Source of the DNA: Erwinia sp. ErVv1
GTDB taxonomy: Bacteria; Pseudomonadota; Gammaproteobacteria; Enterobacterales; Enterobacteriaceae
Direction of reading: 5' to 3'
NCBI RefSeq assembly: GCF_900068895.1
Contig: NZ_CDPK01000006.1
Location: 1 to 64,000, forward strand
Length of the DNA: 64,000 nucleotides
The notes under the pieces were generated by a model that saw only the letters and a list, made by a program, of their open reading frames with translations, did not search any database and was not told where the DNA came from. Shown here one piece after another: positions 62,857 through 64,000 of this stretch (position 1 is its first letter; each line of letters opens with the position of its first letter). Made by a program: the position numbers and the translations under genes.

Positions 62857-64000
62857 TCAGGCTTTTAGCGTCCCGACCACGTCAATCCAGCCGTGTCCCG
62901 TTGTAACCTCCATGCCGTTCATCCAGCGGCGCAGCATATTCAGCGCCATCATCGCCGCCACGTCCTGCCGGGCTTTGAGCCCGTGTCGGTTAACGTTGAA
63001 TTTTACCGTCTGGCCCCAGCTTCCTTCCGGCGTGTGTAGCGCAAAAGCCAGTATGCCCTCTTCCATCCCTCCGACCACCAGGGCGAGATCGGCCCCTGTA
63101 TCGCGGGCAAGCTGGCTACCGCGCGCGACAATTTCGGACAGGGTTTCACTCCGCGCAGGCAGGACGTTTCCCGCCGCCAGTGGCGCAGCCGCGGAGGCCA
63201 GCTGCCACTGCAGCAGCCCGGCGGTAAACTGTTCGCTTACCGCCAGACGTAAATTCTGCTCCTTCAGACGGCGGGACACCTGTTCCGGCAGAATTTCAGT
63301 CCCCTCGAATATCACACTCTCGCCGACAATGGCGCGAACCTGCTGCCAGAACTGCTCCATTTCGGCCAGTTTCGAGGCCGGGCCGTTCAGCTTAAGCTCA
63401 ATGATCGGCATGGACGCGCGATAGCCCATCACCACGCCTTCCGGCAGCGGCAGCGGCTCGATCTCCGAGGCCAGGTCGCTCTCACCGCGTCCAAAGGTGG
63501 TCATACGCAGGCAAACCGGCGGTGCCGGCAGGGAAAATCGCGCTTTCAGACGGGGCAGAATCTGCTGTTCCACCATCACCTTGTATTCGGAGGGCACGCC
63601 GGGCGTAAAGAAGATCCAGCAGCGGTTTAGCTGCATGGCAAAGCCGCAGGCGGTACCAACCGGGTTATCCAGCATTTCCGCCCCGGCAGGAATTTCAGCC
63701 TGCTTGCGGTTGCTGTCCGCCATTTTACGCCCCCGCCCGGCAAAGAAGGCTTCCATTTTTGCCAGCCACGCCTCCTGCATCACCAGCGGCACGCCCGCCG
63801 CTTTTGCCGCCGCCTGGGCGCTGAGATCGTCGCTGGTCGGCCCCAGTCCGCCGTTAACAATCAGCACATCGGCGACCTTGCTGCGTTCGGTCAGCACGGT
63901 AACCAGCTCGTTGATATCGTCGCCAACGGTCTGGCGGCTGGTCATGGGCAGGCCGTTCTGAAACAGCACCTCTGCCAGCCAGGCCGCGTTGCTGTCTACA
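62857..64000 (-). CDS. yfaY: YfaY, CinA-like protein (5' end beyond the window)
   Basis: About 380 residues are visible; the frame stays open to the right edge (VDSNAAWLAEVLFQNGLP), and by comparison with E. coli YfaY (400 aa) roughly 20 residues are missing. The GTG at 63969 is not the start. The MoCF-type CinA N-terminal domain is clear (VNGGLGPTSDD, NPVGTACGF, FFTPGVPSE). The C-terminal part is a CinA/PncC-like domain (LAVSEQFTAGLLQWQLA), without obvious proof of NMN deamidase activity. It is convergent with nrdAB-yfaE. Confidence 0.92.
   Translation of the reverse strand, partial: VDSNAAWLAEVLFQNGLPMTSRQTVGDDINELVTVLTERSKVADVLIVNGGLGPTSDDLSAQAAAKAAGVPLVMQEAWLAKMEAFFAGRGRKMADSNRKQAEIPAGAEMLDNPVGTACGFAMQLNRCWIFFTPGVPSEYKVMVEQQILPRLKARFSLPAPPVCLRMTTFGRGESDLASEIEPLPLPEGVVMGYRASMPIIELKLNGPASKLAEMEQFWQQVRAIVGESVIFEGTEILPEQVSRRLKEQNLRLAVSEQFTAGLLQWQLASAAAPLAAGNVLPARSETLSEIVARGSQLARDTGADLALVVGGMEEGILAFALHTPEGSWGQTVKFNVNRHGLKARQDVAAMMALNMLRRWMNGMEVTTGHGWIDVVGTLKA

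Overview
The window is chromosomal DNA from a gamma-proteobacterium of the order Enterobacterales. The backbone genes and their order are the classic ones: yojI-alkB-apbE-ompC-micF, rcsD-rcsB/rcsC, gyrA/ubiG, then nrdA-nrdB-yfaE/yfaY. Most proteins align over full length with what I remember of the E. coli products (NrdA 761 aa, NrdB 376 aa, RcsB 216 aa). The missing ada, the two large adhesion loci and the lack of atoSC between rcsC and gyrA point away from Escherichia. An Erwinia/Pantoea-type genome is my best guess; the genus is not proven by the sequence.

Region by region. (1) 1-2.1 kb is the end of an integrative element in a proline tRNA gene. It carries a frameshifted DUF6387-like gene and a divergent DUF4062 gene, and stops at a 23-bp 3' end of tRNA-Pro followed by that tRNA's own terminator. 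(2) 2.1-7.1 kb is an accessory stretch: a small overlapping gene pair (glycine-zipper protein plus membrane protein), a full-length homologue of the Salmonella type III effector SseL (deubiquitinase), a RhtB-type exporter, a small lipoprotein and an EntD-type phosphopantetheinyl transferase. (3) 7.1-12.5 kb is backbone: yojI, alkB, apbE (no ada), a 36-residue membrane protein, ompC and the micF antisense RNA.

(4) 12.5-39 kb is a type I secretion and adhesin locus placed between micF and rcsD. A TolC-like / LapB-like ABC / HlyD-like operon lies beside two substrates: an 822-residue Ig-repeat protein and a 6087-residue Bap/LapA-type adhesin. The large one has an N-terminal anchoring region, about 56 Ig-like domains with a visible five-domain higher-order repeat, and an RTX-like C-terminal secretion tail. 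(5) 39.5-47 kb holds a YbjJ-like MFS transporter and the Rcs phosphorelay (rcsD-rcsB, and rcsC convergent). (6) 47.4-54.4 kb holds a MarT/FidL-like membrane regulator pair, then a chaperone-usher fimbrial operon in the order major pilin-usher-chaperone-adhesin, closed by a small HTH regulator in the manner of MrpJ. (7) 54.8-64 kb is backbone: gyrA with wild-type quinolone residues, ubiG, the DnaA/NrdR-controlled nrdAB-yfaE operon, and yfaY running off the right edge.

Taken together, two surface-attachment systems (type I-secreted giant adhesin and fimbriae), each with its export machinery, flank the envelope-stress phosphorelay that in this order controls capsule, motility and biofilm. The most distinctive items are the SseL-like effector, the giant adhesin with its companion substrate, and the way its secretion operon points into micF and ompC.
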